A program made the position numbers and the translations under genes. Below, in pieces: positions 24,301 through 37,631 of a stretch of 64,000 bases of DNA (its first letter is position 1; each line of letters starts with the position of its first letter). Under the pieces are notes generated by a model. It was not told the DNA's origin, made no database searches, and saw only the letters and a list, made by a program, of their open reading frames with translations. The DNA lies in NCBI RefSeq assembly GCF_002078875.1, contig NC_034411.1:50217938-50281937 (forward strand). Direction: 5' to 3'. The DNA is from Numida meleagris (taxonomy: Eukaryota; Chordata; Aves; Galliformes; Numididae).

Positions 24301-26713
24301 AATTAGAGGCAACAAGTGTAATAGTAAACGGCAGCACAACAGGAGAGGTATAGTGAAGAGTCAGTCATTTTCAGGTAAACGGAGCAGTATCATCAAATCT
24401 GTATACAGTCCAAAGGTTATGGAACATCATGGTCTGTATCTCAGAAAAATCAATATTTACATCTAAAGTATCCTTTTCCCATGTCTGGCATAGCCTGTCA
24501 GCACTGTAAAACTTCGATGTAGCAACTCATATTAGGTTTTGAAAGTGCTCTTAATATGCAGATGACTGAGATTTTGGACGTGCCTACTTACCTATTTAGC
24601 TGTTGCAAGAAAATCTCACAATGTGGAAACACCTTATGTTTGCAAAAAGACACTCATGCCATTCTGGTGACAATATAACACAGAAATCTTCCTCTAAAAT
24701 GTGAAAAATCATATGCTTCACCAATACAAGAGCTTCAAAACTTTCAAGCACAGATGAAAGTGTGAAAAAAATACTCTTTGAGCTGGGTGAAGGAATGATC
24801 AAAGTTCTCTGAATATAGAAATGTTTCTGTCATAACCTCAATCTCAGACTGAAAAGATCTGAAGGTAACCATCAGGTATATCTACACACAGATTTACATA
24901 GTATGTTCCATACAAATGCACCACCTTCAAAGAACATTGAGAAACAAGACAGAGCATTTAAGAATCAGAAAATGTCAATACAGTTGAATTATTATTGTAA
25001 ATCAACAGAAGATATAGCTTCTATTAAATAATTCATGCAATAATGAAATTAGTTGAAGGAGGAAAATTGTCTCCGGTAGCTTATTAAATAGACTGCAATC
25101 AAGTAATCCTATCTTGCCAAAATGTGATCACAATTCAAAATTCAGCCAAAGGTAATATCTGGAAGATGCCAGGGGAAAGAAATGACTACCACTAGGTTAA
25201 TAACCATTATTTTTTTCATATTGTTTTGAAGATAAGCCATAGAAGAGTAGGAGTACAACTGTGCATGAAAGATTTCAGTTGGAAGAAGCTTTGGATACAA
25301 TCTTCCAGAAGGAACCAACACCTTGTAAGGATAAAATTAGAGATGAGACATTAATTTCTGAAATCCAAATCTGTTGCTGAAATGTGAATAAACAAAATGC
25401 TCTGCCAATTTCATGACCTGAATGAAAGCAAAAGAAAAAAAAAAAAGAAAAAAAGAGGAAAAAAGAATCTGAAAAGGGAAGGTGAAATATGCCTAATAAT
25501 TAATTAGCTGATTGACAGCATCTGAGTATGCCATACACTCAAGCCACTGCCTCACTAACAATGAGCTTTATAAAAAATAAAGACCAGTCTGCAATTAAAA
25601 AATGTATGTTTACTTCTCTGTTCTCCCAGATCCATGTTTAAAAGCATTAATTTTTCATTATAATGAAGTATTTTGATGAAAAAAACGTCTCAGGTAGAAA
25701 AAGGATGTTTCTATGCATGGTACTTGACTTGGATTAATATTCATTGAGTTTTAACACTTATACAACCTTGGTTGTTCACACAGCATTAAGCTGGACTACT
25801 GACATTTCAAAGGATTTTCCAGGTTTTTATAAAGTGACTAGAAGTTTAAGGAAGCTGTTTTTCTCTTGTTAGCTGCATTTAATATCTTAAAAGAAACTTT
25901 GCAGAGTCAGGAGAGAATGTTTGCCAACTGCAAAACAGTTTCTAGCGTAATGAATGAAACAGAAGAGTGATATATGGATGATCAATGCCTACATTTTCTT
26001 CTGTTCAAATCAAACTGTTAATAAAGTATTTGTTTCAGAGATAAACACAGACACATTTAATGCCATACATGGAAAAAATAATCTCTATTTTCAAATTCCA
26101 AAGACCAAAACATCAGTAAAAAAAATTGTCATAAAACTTGGTTTGCTTTGAAAAATACCTAATAAATTGGATATTTTCAGATTGAAACCTGATTGAAATA
26201 TATTCTGTTTTACCCTGCTTGCATTTTATAACTGTAATAATCTTCTTTAAAAAATACAATTTTTTTAGTGACAACCGCCTGTCTTTAGCAGTCAGGAAAA
26301 AGGAAACAGGGAGCAGACAATCTCTATTTCAAGGAAGACAGACACAGGAAAAATGAACTGTATTTAACTGAATTCTATGAGTAGACAGTTTATCACATTT
26401 AGAAAAGACATTGGCAATTAGCAACCTGTACGATACAAATAGAATAGGGTAATTTATTTATATTTTGGATAAAGGAATTTATCCATTTTCTGGGTCTGAG
26501 CCACACACAAATATGAGTCATATTAATTAATAGTTTAAATCAAAAGAAAACAAGAAACCACATTCCTGTGTCAGAACGGTTCATCCTGACATTTCTTAAA
26601 TTTTTAAAACCTTTGGATTCAAGGGCCAAGTATTTTGGTGCCAAGAAGGAAACCCAAAAGACATTTTCTTTGCACTCCATTAAATAAAAGAACACATTTC
26701 TACAGGAATATGG
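21351..26713. other. Gene-less sequence
   Basis: Unique AT-rich sequence with low-complexity tracts (T-rich with TTTTA units at 23,056-23,081; A-rich at 25,429-25,466). Plus-strand frames at 22,012-22,308 (98 codons) and 23,665-24,009 (114 codons) overlap minus-strand frames and have no recognisable domains. No RNA gene or further transposon with identifiable ends was seen. Confidence 0.5.
25429..25466. repeat. A-rich low-complexity tract
   Basis: Thirty-eight purine bases, mostly A with isolated G. No retroposon body could be recognised upstream of it. Confidence 0.8.
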
Positions 26714-27779
26714 CTAGCTACAGGCCTATCAGTCTCACCTTGGTGTTCCCACAACATCCTCGTGGACAAGCTGGCTGCCCATGGTTTGGATGGGCATATG
26801 CTCTGCTGGGTGAAACACTGGCTGGATAGCAGGGCCCAAAGAGTTGTGGTCAATAGAGTAAAATCCAGTTAACGGCCAGTCACAAGCAGCATCCCCCGGG
26901 GCTCGGAACTGGGGCCACTCCTATTCAACATCTTTCAGTGATCTTGATGAGGGGATTGAGTGCACCCTCAGTAAGTTTGCAGACGACACTAAGTTGGGAG
27001 GAAGTGTTGATCTGCCAGAGAGTAGAAAGGCTCTACAGAGAGACCTGGATAGACTGCATCGATGGGCCAAGGTAAACCATATGAGTTTCAATAGGGCCAA
27101 GTGTTGGGCCCTGCATTTTGGTCACAGCAACCCCAGGCAACCCTACAGGCTTGGGGAGGAGTGGCTGGAAAGCTGCCTGACCAAAAGGGACCTTGGTGTG
27201 CTGATGGACAGTTGGCTGAATATGAGCCAGCAGTGTGCCCAGGTGGCCAAGAAGGCCGGTGGCATCCTGGCTTGTATCAGGAATGGTGTGGTGAGCAGGA
27301 CTAGAGCAGTGATCCTGCCCCTGTACCCAGCATTGTTGAGGCCCCACCTCGAGTACTGTGTTCAATTTTGGGCTCCTCAGTACAGAAAGGACATAGAGGT
27401 GCTGGAGCAGGTCCAAAGAAGGGCAACAAGGCTTGTGAAGGGCTTGGAGAATATGCCCCATGAGGAGAGACTGAAGGAACTGGAGCTGTTTAGTCTGGGG
27501 AAGAGGAGGCTGAGGGGAGACCTTCTTGCTCTCTTCAAATACCTGAAAGGTGATTGCAGTGAGAGTGGGGTTGGTCTCTTCTCACTGGTGACAGGTGACA
27601 GGACAAGCGGAAATGGCCTCAAGCTGCACCAGGGGAGGTTTAGGTTGGATATCAGGAAAAACTTCTTTACAGAAAGGGTTGTTAAGCACTGGAATAGGCT
27701 CCCCAGAAAAGTGGTTGAGTCACCATCTCTGAATGTGTTTAGAAACCATTTGGATACGGTGCTCAGGGACATGATTTAG
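26714..27779 (+). pseudogene. CR1 ORF2 reverse-transcriptase remnant, broken
   Basis: In a working CR1 this protein copies element RNA into DNA at a nicked target. The order seen is: YRPISLT (26,719-26,739); a deletion junction near 26,740-26,746; a PHNILVDKLAAHG-type segment (from about 26,747); a stop codon TAA where Trp is expected near 26,868; a two-base loss near 26,937 that shifts the frame; then FADDTKLGG (26,976-27,002), the catalytic motif. From there 262 codons including the stop stay open to TAG at 27,777-27,779, covering the thumb and C-terminal region. The deletion removes the stretch where the first catalytic Asp of the family normally lies. The protein must be inactive. Open frames on the minus strand across this region are shadows of it. 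Confidence 0.9.
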
Positions 27780-27866
27780 TGGTGGGTTGTTAGGGTGGTG
27801 TGGTTAGGTTGCAGTTGGACTTGAGGGCTGGTTTAAAAGGTGTCCAAGCTCACCGTAATAATCCCT
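26714..27866 (+). mobile_element. CR1 LINE, 5'-truncated and internally deleted
   Basis: This plus-strand CR1 non-LTR retrotransposon keeps the end of its second open reading frame and a short 3' UTR. Its 5' boundary is near the first recognisable reverse-transcriptase motif (YRPISLT at 26,719-26,739). The 3' UTR after the stop at 27,779 follows the CR1 pattern ('catgatttagtgg', 'gttggacttga') but fades out near 27,866 in a sequence that lacks the usual ATTCTATG repeats. About 240 bp are missing near 26,740, judged against the usual spacing of CR1 motifs. The 5' half of the element, including the first ORF and the endonuclease domain, is absent. It is the most coding-like copy in the window, and it cannot mobilise itself. 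Confidence 0.93.
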
Positions 27867-30800
27867 TCCGTTTTGCAGATAGCATTTAGGTAAACTATTT
27901 GGTGCTAGAAATCCTTTAATTTCCCTAAAAAGTAATAAAAACCACACTAATCATAATGAAATATTTTATTTGATCTGATAACAGGTTTGTTTTTCTTCAG
28001 TTTGCTTAAATTGGTTAAAAATTAAAAGTTTTTTGAAGGACTGTCAAATAATTGTTACAATTCTAATTGCAAGAGACTTGCACTGAAGCTTTATACCTTC
28101 TTCAGTACTCAATGAAACGTAAGTTTTTTCTTTTGTGTTGTCTTTCCACTAAAAAGAAAAAGTGTCTACAATTGTGGAACTACATACTTCAAGATTTAGG
28201 TCTGCATGGGAACAAGAGTTTGGCTTTCTCTATTGCCTGCTGGTGAAATAATGCAGTACCAGACTGATACATGAACTTCCAGCTGGCCAAGAGAGGCTTA
28301 TTCCAACACCTATGGATGTGCGTTGTTTATGAATGTGTGAAATATGCTAAGGCTTGCACTCAAGCATTTAATTTTGGATTGCTACTATTAAATAGAACAA
28401 GTAACCTTTGGCAGCATTATCAAAGCTGCAGTGAGGCCCATAGACTAAAAAAAAAAAATAAAAACAGAAAAATATAGATGAGTAAAAATCTTCATTTTTT
28501 TCATTAAATCTTCTTTTTTACTATACAACATTTCTATTGCTGGAGAACTGCTCTCATGTTCATGTCATTGATTAAATGCTTTCTTAACGTCAAGCATTTA
28601 TTTTTAAAACATACAGACTCTGTGATCCCAAATTTCCACTTAAGGAAGAATTACTTTCTGGGGACTTGTTCTACCTGAGAAAGTTAGATGCTTATCATTA
28701 CATTCTTTATATTTAATGTAAGGGTAATCTGTTTTTATTGATAAAACATATTTCTTTAACCACAGCTGTTACTTGTTAAGTCAGTGTTTCTCAAACAAAT
28801 TTAGAAGTTTTATTAATCAAGAATAACATTCACTATTGAGTTCACTCTTGCTTTTATGCACAATGAATGAAGGCAATTTCTTCAGTGATAAAATAAATGT
28901 TTATTATCTTCAAATACAGGGAAGAAAATGGACATAACCTATCAGACCCTTTACAAGCAAAACAACTCACAACTTGTATTCTTTAGCATCAGAACTGAAA
29001 ATGGCTTTGCAATATATTTTACCATGGTAACTAATGGTATTAAAATATCCTACAAGCTATGGAGAATAGAAAAGCTAGCTGCCTGCTTTAAAAAACTATT
29101 GCCTGAAATTAGTTGAAGTGTATTTTAGGCAACCTCTTGTGTATTTCAAAATATTAAAAATCATTGTTTATTCCCAGTTACTTCAAACTGAACGGTCTGA
29201 AAATCAACTACAGTTAGAGTTCATTAATTCAAATACTGGAGTGTTAACTAAATTATATTTGCCTGATTAAGATAATTGTAAACTGAGTCTTCTAAAATTA
29301 TTTCTCTCTGTTGTAATTTGAGCTGCGTTTGACTAAAATAAGATTTCTTACAGTGAAAAAATGGTTGTCTAACTTATCCTGTACTTTAGTTTCAGACTTC
29401 CATTTATTTTCTTTGCAAACTGATGACAAGACCTGTGTGTTTCCCAACATGCTCCCTTATCCTTTCATTCTCCACATTCATTTTTATAAGTTACTTTCTA
29501 TTTTTTTCATCCTGATGCATATTTTAGATCTTGCTCCAACTCTGCAAAAACAAGAGCCAAGGAAGTCACTGTTCACTGAGGTAGTATCTGCAATGAACAT
29601 CCTCAGGAAAAAGCTTGGTACAGCTCCACCTTTCGTGATGAGAAGGAATCATTTGGAGGAGTCCTGCACCTGCACATAGCAAAGCTGATGGAACTATTTT
29701 CAACTCCATTCTTGCATGAAGTAGTTGAAGTGGAACAACCAATATACTCGGTCCTCAAGCAGCGTCACCATTAAAAGGGCCACTGAGCTGTTCCTGAGCT
29801 CTGTGTTCTCCAGTGCTTCCTTAGAAATACAGTGTCATATATCTGTGCTAGTGCTTTCAAGTTCCTCCTTCACTGAGAGAGGTCAGTATGCAAATATTTT
29901 TATTTATTTGTCTTTTTTTCTTTTAAATGCCTAGTCAAGTCTATCGCAGTATTTTGATACTTACACTGCCCCTCCAAGCTTAACATCAAGTGCTTCTGCG
30001 CATTAAAAGAATATAGAAAGGTTCTCAGAATGCTCTTAAGCCTCTCAGAGGAGTTCCATGGAAGGCTGAGTTGATTGCAATTTTTTCCTTGTCTAATCAT
30101 GTTTTCTTTATGCCTGGAGTACTTCTAACAGAGAAGATTATGTTTAAGCTAGAGTACATGGAAGAATGCTTGGAAAGCCCCACAGAAACATAAAAGAAGA
30201 TTGTTCAATGAGCAAGAAGGGAGGGCATGAAAAAGCTTGGTGGAGACATGAATTCCTGACTGAATGAGTCTATGTGTCTGGTATGTCTGGAATGCTTAAT
30301 ATCCAATACACTGGGCAACTGCTGCTTAGGGAAACATCTGAAACCATAAATATCTTTGTTACAATAAGCAATCTTTGTACAGATTCTAGTAGAACGGTGT
30401 GGAGTGAAAATAAGGTTCAGTGGATATATCTGTACTAACATTGTTACAGTGAGTGCATTTAGAAATAAAGGATATTCCTGAAAGTTCTTATTTTTTATTT
30501 GAAAATGCAGAGATTTCATTCTCTGTATCCAAGGTATGTTGAGGGTATTTTCTCTACATATACTGGGAATTTCAGCATTGTTGTTTTATCATATCCGATG
30601 TCTACACCATAGAAATGCACTCAGCTACCCAGTATTATATAAAATATATAGTTGGCTCATATGCTCTTACTCTATTTAAGCATCAATAATACAGATATGC
30701 ACTGTGAGTCCAATATCAAATATGGATGCTTTAATAGTATGTCTAAATCTGAGACAGGAATGCTCAAATTAGTACTTAAATCCATGGAGTGGGCATTTAC

Positions 30801-33800
30801 ACATCTAAGTGTCTATGTAAGTAACCAAATGTGCAATTTGGATGTCCTATTAAGGTGCCCATATCTGAAAATTAAGATGACTTCTTGGCATTTTTTGCAA
30901 CATGTAATGTAGCAATTCTAGCAAAAAATGGAGGATTTTAATTCAACAGTACTGTGGAGGTTTTGATTGTTTGCTTGTAAAAAAAACTATTTAGAAGAGT
31001 AGATTTTGCTCTACATTTACTTTCAACATTTGACATGGTCTTGCAATTGGGTACTGTGACAACACCTTAACATTGCTATCTAACATCTAGTATCCTCATG
31101 AAAAAAATGTTCTAATGTCTCAGGGGATATATTGAGGTTTCCCGTATTTTAGTGTGAAGAATTATAAAATGCAATATCACTGGGTGCTGCAAGTTCAGTA
31201 CCCACTGAAGCAAAGGAGTTAAATAAGCTTTCTGTTTTATGGACCCTTAAATTATAAGTGATATTCTGCATTGCACATTATGAGTACAGCAGTGAAACAA
31301 TGTATGTAACATTTTTCTAATTCTCTACAGAATCTGAGCAGGAGCCTGAAAGCCTAGTAACCTCAGTGGAACAAGAGCACCATAAAAGCATCTGCCAGGC
31401 AACCATAGTCAGGGTAGATACATTAAGATTATCCACCACTTTGGAATATTTACAGGAAGGACCACAAAAGTAACACGAGTCATTTTAAAAAGGTCTCCCA
31501 ACTTTATTATTTTATAAGGAAATAAAATCTTTTTTTGGCCATGATGTCTAATGCATTTCCTCTTCCTTAAAATAAGGAAAATGATTCAAAATAAAAAAAA
31601 AATCCTAAACCAAAGATGAAAGCATAAGGAAAAGAAAGTCTGCCAGTTCATAATGAAAAGTATTTTGTTGCTTTCATTTTATTTATAAAAGCAGCAGTAC
31701 CTGTTCTGCAACAACCATGCCAAGGTTTGGTATGATTTCAGCTACTTTTAAAGCAAGCTTGAGCCAATATGCCTTTTTGGGGATTAACATTTTTAACACA
31801 AACCACCCATTTGTTATTGAAAGCTATTGTTTTAAGCTTGTATTTCAGTCCTGATTAAGTACTTAGGTGTTTGAGAGGTCATTTCATTTTTTCCTCTTAT
31901 CATAAGGGGATGAAGTGTACTGTTCCTCCCACCAACTTTGCCTCTGCTGGAACTGAGTATTTCACAGCGTCTGTCTTGTAACTGTAATAGGCACATGTAA
32001 GGTAAATCCTCCTTCTCAGATTTTGCATGTTTTTGTATGTCCTAAATTAATGTTGGTCTTTATCAGCTTCCAGCTGTTTTCATCTATCATTTATGATACA
32101 GTAATATACCTTTTGTAAGAGAACAGTGCCTTTTTATTTATTTTGCTTTAGATTTAATTTTGCTTTTCAGATGAAAAGTCATTCTGTCCCCCTTCTCGCA
32201 ACAACTCCATTCTCATTGTTTGTTAAATGCGTTGCCTTTTTTTATCATCCACAAAAATTGTAGTTTGTACAGTATTTATCTGCTCTTTGACTTCCAAACC
32301 TCCGTGTCTTATATCAGAGTTGCACTTGTTCACATCCCAGCGAAGACGGTGAGCCATCCAGAATGCTGATTTTGCTTTCTTCCATATTTGTAAAGTTTTA
32401 ACTGGAATGCAAACTAAAATAAAAAAATGTAACAAAGGGAATGCTGACATAGGTGTGAACATTTTCTGTGAGTCAGTCTGACAGTCAAGTTTCAGTGTGC
32501 TAAAGAACAGTGCTTCTATGTCCCTTCAATACAGTCTGTTGTTGTTCCTTTTTTTTAAGGTCTCATTCAAACAAATTACAAGTCAGCTTTTTTTGTTCTA
32601 ATGTTAAACAGGAAAAAGAATTGAGTTAACAGGAAAATATTAAGTTTTCAGAACCTATGTTGCTCTGATCATAAATCTGGATGCACCATCCTATGCTTAT
32701 ACAGAGATCTCGTTTCTTCCTAAGATTTTTTCTATATTAGTAATGGAGTAATGTTAATAAACGAGAAACAACTCAGAAAAATGCTGATTTTTTTTCTGAA
32801 GTTGGCAGAAGTTTGCCTTATTTTCATTTATCTTATTTCCTTTTAATTCATTAATAGGATGATACAAATCATTGTTACAAATCTCCATTGCTTGTTTCAT
32901 ATGTTTATTTTTAACTCTTGCATTAGATCACAAAGGACTTTATTTCAACAGGATCACATGGCATTTCCTAGGAGGTGCTGACAGATTCCATCCCAGAGTG
33001 CGGACTCTCCATGTCAGTGCACTACATTTCATTTTGAGGCAGTTGCATGCTTTCAGATACAGTAAAGATGCAATTTAAAATACTGTCTTGCTGAGTAACA
33101 ACCAGTGAGTAACAGCTCTGCTGTATATGAAAAGTAATGTACTGCAGAAGGAAACGATGAAACTGGTGAACATTTGACCTGAAGAAAAGCACAAGTCCTC
33201 TTTCAGGTCACTGCAAAATGTCCTCAAATCCTTCACAGGATCCTCTTTCTAGTCAAATTAATAGGGGCATAAATAATCTTGAATGACTTCAGTTAATTAC
33301 AGTTATGATGAATATGCTCCATTATGAAGACAGAATTAGTAAATGAAAATTCTTCTTCCTAAAACCCACCTTTTCTGTAAAAAGATTATTGAATAATTTT
33401 TCCACTACTACCGTTGAACAGAAGATAGCTACAACCATTTCCAGAGGTATATGCATTTTTGTTTCCTGGATTTCAGCTATACAGGTTCTGCTGCTGAGTA
33501 TGGGTATATATGTTTGTATGCATGCATATGTGTATATTTCAACCTGTAAGATCAGAACAAACATCTGCAGACTTTTGTCTTTAGTCCCTTTTGTCTAAAG
33601 CCTTCAGAAACAAACTGGCCAACTAAATATTCTGTTTACATTTGTCCTCTATCTACATCCAAAAGGTTTCCTATGCAGGTCAGTAGCTCTTCCTACCAGA
33701 CTATCTGGAATTTTGTCAAAAAATCTTGCAGTACTTAAAGCAGTTTTCACTCAATGGAATCCCATATTCTAATTTTCTTGTATAATATGGAATCTTCTGC

Positions 33801-34091
33801 CGTAGGAATGCTAGAGCTGATAAAATAACTTTTCTCTTTGATACTTTTCCTGTGCATAGCATCATCACTGGGTTAATTCCAGACTAAATTCTACATCATA
33901 ACTAATTTGGTTAATTCACTTAAATCTTCACCGCACAGTGCCGGTTAAGAAATATATTTGCTGATACCTACTTTATTTAGCCAAACATACTCCATGCAAG
34001 TTTTATTCTCCAGTGTACATAGCATCAATTATAGTGACACTACTTTGTGTCTTTTCATAACTTCAATTCATATTAAAGCTAGTTGGCACAT
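27867..34091. other. Gene-less sequence
   Basis: Six kilobases of AT-rich unique DNA. A-runs occur at 28,447-28,458 and elsewhere. The longest frames, 29,329-29,679 plus (116 codons, non-ATG start) and 30,519-30,205 minus (104 codons), have no recognisable domains. No transposon ends, RNA genes or CpG clusters were seen. Confidence 0.5.
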
Positions 34092-34166
34092 AATCATAGA
34101 ATCATGGAATCATAGAATTAGCTAGGTTGGAAAAGACCTACAAGATCATCCAGTCCAACCAATCCT
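34092..34166 (-). mobile_element. CR1 LINE tail, about 75 bp
   Basis: The plus strand reads 'aatcatagaatcatggaat' and then 'gttggaaaagacctacaag...catccagtccaacc', the reverse complement of the extreme 3' end of CR1. The terminal ATTCTATGAT-type units are preserved, so the true 3' end of the element is at 34,092. Only the last 75 bp were inserted or survive. There is no coding content. The 'gttggaaaagacct' variant differs from the copy at 18.9 kb ('gttggaagggacct'), suggesting a different CR1 subfamily. Confidence 0.9.
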
Positions 34167-37100
34167 TTTCTGCTATCTGATAATTTGCAGATAAAATCTT
34201 TTATTCTTATCATTATGAGAGGTGAGCAAATAAGATTTCTGCATCGCTTCCCATTACATACTTTTAAAAGTGTATTGACAGTCATAGTCAAACTGTTCTG
34301 TTTTCTTTTTTACCCATCCTGTGCACTGAGAAATTTCTCAGCTACTTCTGAACACTAGAAAAATACTTTAAAAAAATTCCTGCACAATATAAGCAGGGAC
34401 CCCAATCTAGCAAAAATACTTGAATAAGCTTCAGGTAAATTATCTGAATAGCATGCAGTGACCTGGAACAAATTAAACAGATGCTTTAGTCTTCACAAAA
34501 TAAGGACTCAAATATATATATTTAATTCATAAAATTTAATGTTCCCCATAGGTATATTTAAAACTTGTATGGATCAATGAAAGTTCAGCATCCATTGTCT
34601 GTAGCCTCCACCTTATAAATGTGGAGTTTAAATACTATCAGATGTAGGGAATGCACCCTCACAGTAAGTATAGTGCAACGTATTTGAGTACCACAACAAG
34701 AACAAAATCACATAGGTCCCCATCAATTGCATCTAGTCCTTGCTTCAGACTCACAAAAATCTTCAAAATGAAACTCAAGAGTACCTACATGAATAACTGA
34801 ACTGTCGTAAGAAATACACCATAATGTGCTCATAGGTAGTTGCGAGAAGAAAATTGAGCATTCCTTAACATGTTAAGGCCCAGTATAGAATTGGACAAAA
34901 TAATTTTGATAATTCAAGGACAATTTAACTGTAGTCCCATATCTGTAATTTACAACCCCTAATTTTCCTTCTTATTCTGTCATGCTCTTCCCTCTACATT
35001 CACTACAGCATGTCACAACTGAGAAGAAAATATTAAGAAAAGTGACATTTAAGAAATAGAAGCTGTTTCTAACATTTTGGAAATTTTTACTAATGTGCAA
35101 AATAATTCAGTATTTATTACATTTTCTTTACCTTAATGTTAGATTAACTGCATTGAATAAATAGCATAAAGAACCAGATGAGTATTTTCTCCCTAAACAA
35201 AAGCTACATCTTGCACCTCCTTCTGTGGTTCATACATCCTTTTCCCTCCTCGCTGTTCATTCCTTTTCCCCACCTCTACTTTACCATCTGCATAAATTGA
35301 GAATAGGAGAAAAAGACATTTTTCAGGGCAGAAGATTAGAAGCTGGGTTCCTAGTGCTTACAGGAGTATCCTTGAAACTGTGTTTGTTTACTTAGCTCTT
35401 ACCTCCTGAAATAATCTGTAAGGTTTTCCCCCAAATGACATTTTTTTCCCCATTGCTCCAAATACAGCTGTAGTTTGAATACTTTCTATGAATATGGCTA
35501 CTACCCTTGTAAAGTCTTTGCAGGCATATATTAAATGGCTGTGTGTAAAAAAAAATTAACTTTTGTTTCTGTATTCCTTAAAATGTATCAGTGGTAGGAA
35601 ATAGAGCAGAAAAGCAGGCTAGAATACACAGGCTAGAAGCAAAGAACAGAGTAATTGGGTAAAGTGCCATGGGAAAAAAAATAAGGAACTACAACTTGTG
35701 AAAAAGGTACTGGAGGATAAGGATGAACTGAATAAGTAAGAAACAGAAAACTGGGATCAAGGAGAGTTGAAAATTGGAATGTAGGAGGATGAGAGAGGAA
35801 TAAAATGCCAACTCATAGATCTATTGAGGAGAGTAGCTGATGGGTAAACTGAATTTTGTTTTTTGGTGGGTTGTTTTGTTTGTTTGTTTGTTTTGACAAT
35901 CAGAAGGTCTTCCAGCTTTTAAGCCAATTTAAGACTGTGTTAATGTTGCTGGGAAAGGAGACTTAGAAAGTCCAAGTTACATCAAAGAGCAAGACTAACA
36001 CTTCCTTTTATACCCAAAGATAATACTAAAGAAAATTGGAAAGTACAAAAAATTTAGATGGAACAATACAGTAAAATCAATATTAAGAAAGTTTTGTATG
36101 GAACACATTATAGGCTGAAAAATCAATTTTGGAACTTTACGCTGCAATGAAATATTGCTGTTGAATGGAAGAATATGCCCAACCAAACATGGAGGTGTGA
36201 AATACCTCTTTACTCTATATATACAGCATTGCAATAACTGAGAAATACTTTAGCAACTAAGAAGACAATAAAATATCTCTAGATCACACCTAGAAATATT
36301 GCAGAGATGAGTAAATATATGCTAAGAGGGTATTCTATGAAATACCTGCAGAAGAAAGAGAAACCAAGAGAAAAGAGTTGCCCAAAACAGAGAAAAAAAA
36401 AACACATATACTTTATTAACTAACACTTCGCAAATTGTGAAGTACAGTAGTATACATGCAGAAACACAATGAACTAAAAGACATACAGAACCTAATCCTG
36501 CCTGAATTTTTGCTGAAGTTATGCTGTTCAAGAGAAATGAGTTCTTGTGAATTCACTCAGTGATAAGCAAAAGAAAAATTTTTCCAATAGAATATGTATT
36601 ATTTAATCTTAGAGAAACAATAAAAATTGTTTTGGAATCTAAAAATACCTGCTAAGCATACAATAGCGTTCACTTTTGAAATATTAAATTTTAACAGCCT
36701 CTCCATGAATCTTCCTCTGACAGCTATACTCTGAAATGTCTGTGGAGCTGCTGAACATATTCCGAACAGCATCTGTTTTTCTTAAGCAAAAGTTACTATT
36801 GTAGACCAAGTATAGTCATGGAGAGACTGTTTATTGTGTTCTTAACAATGAATTTAAGTGTCATATTTTGCAAATACGGAAGTGCAACTGAAAGAGATAA
36901 TAAATCTTATTCTTTTAGGAATACTAAGTTAGGAGAGATCTCACGCATTCAATGGAGACAAATTGTCACTATTCTGTATGCTGGTTTTGAACTCTGGATG
37001 TTCTTTTATCAGGACAGAAACCCACAGTTAAAAAAAAATGGTAATTTGGAGGCTGCTTTGTCATTTCTTGATTTTTATTGGGAGCTTTGTGCTATGTAAT

Positions 37101-37338
37101 AGCTTTCCTAGATCTCGGCTTCTGAATGTAAGATATTATGTGAAAATTTCTGTTTTCTTTCTCTCTCTCTTTTTTTTTTAAACAACTGTCTTATCTTTAC
37201 TGACATTCAAAATGCCTTAAGCTCAAATCATTACTTACAAAAATAGATGAATACAAAGTAATACAAATATATTGTTCTAAAGTATTTGGCGGGAACTGAT
37301 AAAGAGTCCTAACTGCTTTCCCTTGGAATTACCCTTTC
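34167..37338. other. Gene-less sequence
   Basis: Unique AT-rich sequence up to the target site of the solo LTR. It holds a TTTG microsatellite at 35,871-35,894 and a pyrimidine tract at 37,153-37,179. The open frames (up to 93 codons) are unremarkable. Confidence 0.5.
35871..35894. repeat. (TTTG)n microsatellite
   Basis: About six units of TTTG/TTTTG in a T/G-rich setting. It is simple sequence. Confidence 0.85.
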
Positions 37339-37344
37339 TTTCCC
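37339..37344 (+). repeat. Target-site duplication, left copy
   Basis: The hexamer TTTCCC directly precedes the LTR and is repeated exactly after it at 37,745-37,750. A 6-bp duplication is typical of alpha- and betaretrovirus-type integrases, which fits the LTR's other features. Confidence 0.88.
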
Positions 37345-37602
37345 TGTTGTATTAGGTGAATAATGGAGCACTCTGGTTGTAACGCAGAAGGCCCTTCCCC
37401 ATTTTGCTTTCTATTGGCTGTCCTACTTACTTGAACCCATGTCGTAAGACGGGGACGCTGTACTTCTTTGTTTTCATAACAAGGAGTATAACTACCCCGT
37501 ATCTGGCTTTTCGGAAGTGAGTGGACAGAGCGGGATATTCAATATGATTAGCCAGGGGCCCGCGTGAGCTTCTGGAACAGTCTAGTAAAAGATAAGAAAT
37601 AC

Positions 37603-37608
37603 TATATA
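37603..37608 (+). promoter_or_regulatory. LTR TATA box
   Basis: TATATA lies 30 bp before the presumed R start at 37,633, the normal distance for RNA polymerase II. It would drive plus-strand transcription rightward into the flank. Activity is unknown. Confidence 0.65.
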
Positions 37609-37625
37609 GTTCTGTAACTTTTACC

Positions 37626-37631
37626 AATAAA
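37626..37631 (+). terminator. LTR polyadenylation signal
   Basis: AATAAA lies just upstream of the R region, the arrangement found in avian leukosis-type LTRs, where signal and R start nearly abut. In a solo LTR it may end transcripts arriving from the left. Confidence 0.65.

Noticed and set aside
27033..27772. Minus-strand frames of 142 and 131 codons
   Set aside because: They lie antisense to the open CR1 ORF2 remnant and owe their openness to it.
37427..37627. 66-codon minus-strand frame
   Set aside because: It lies wholly inside the plus-strand solo LTR, antisense to U3.
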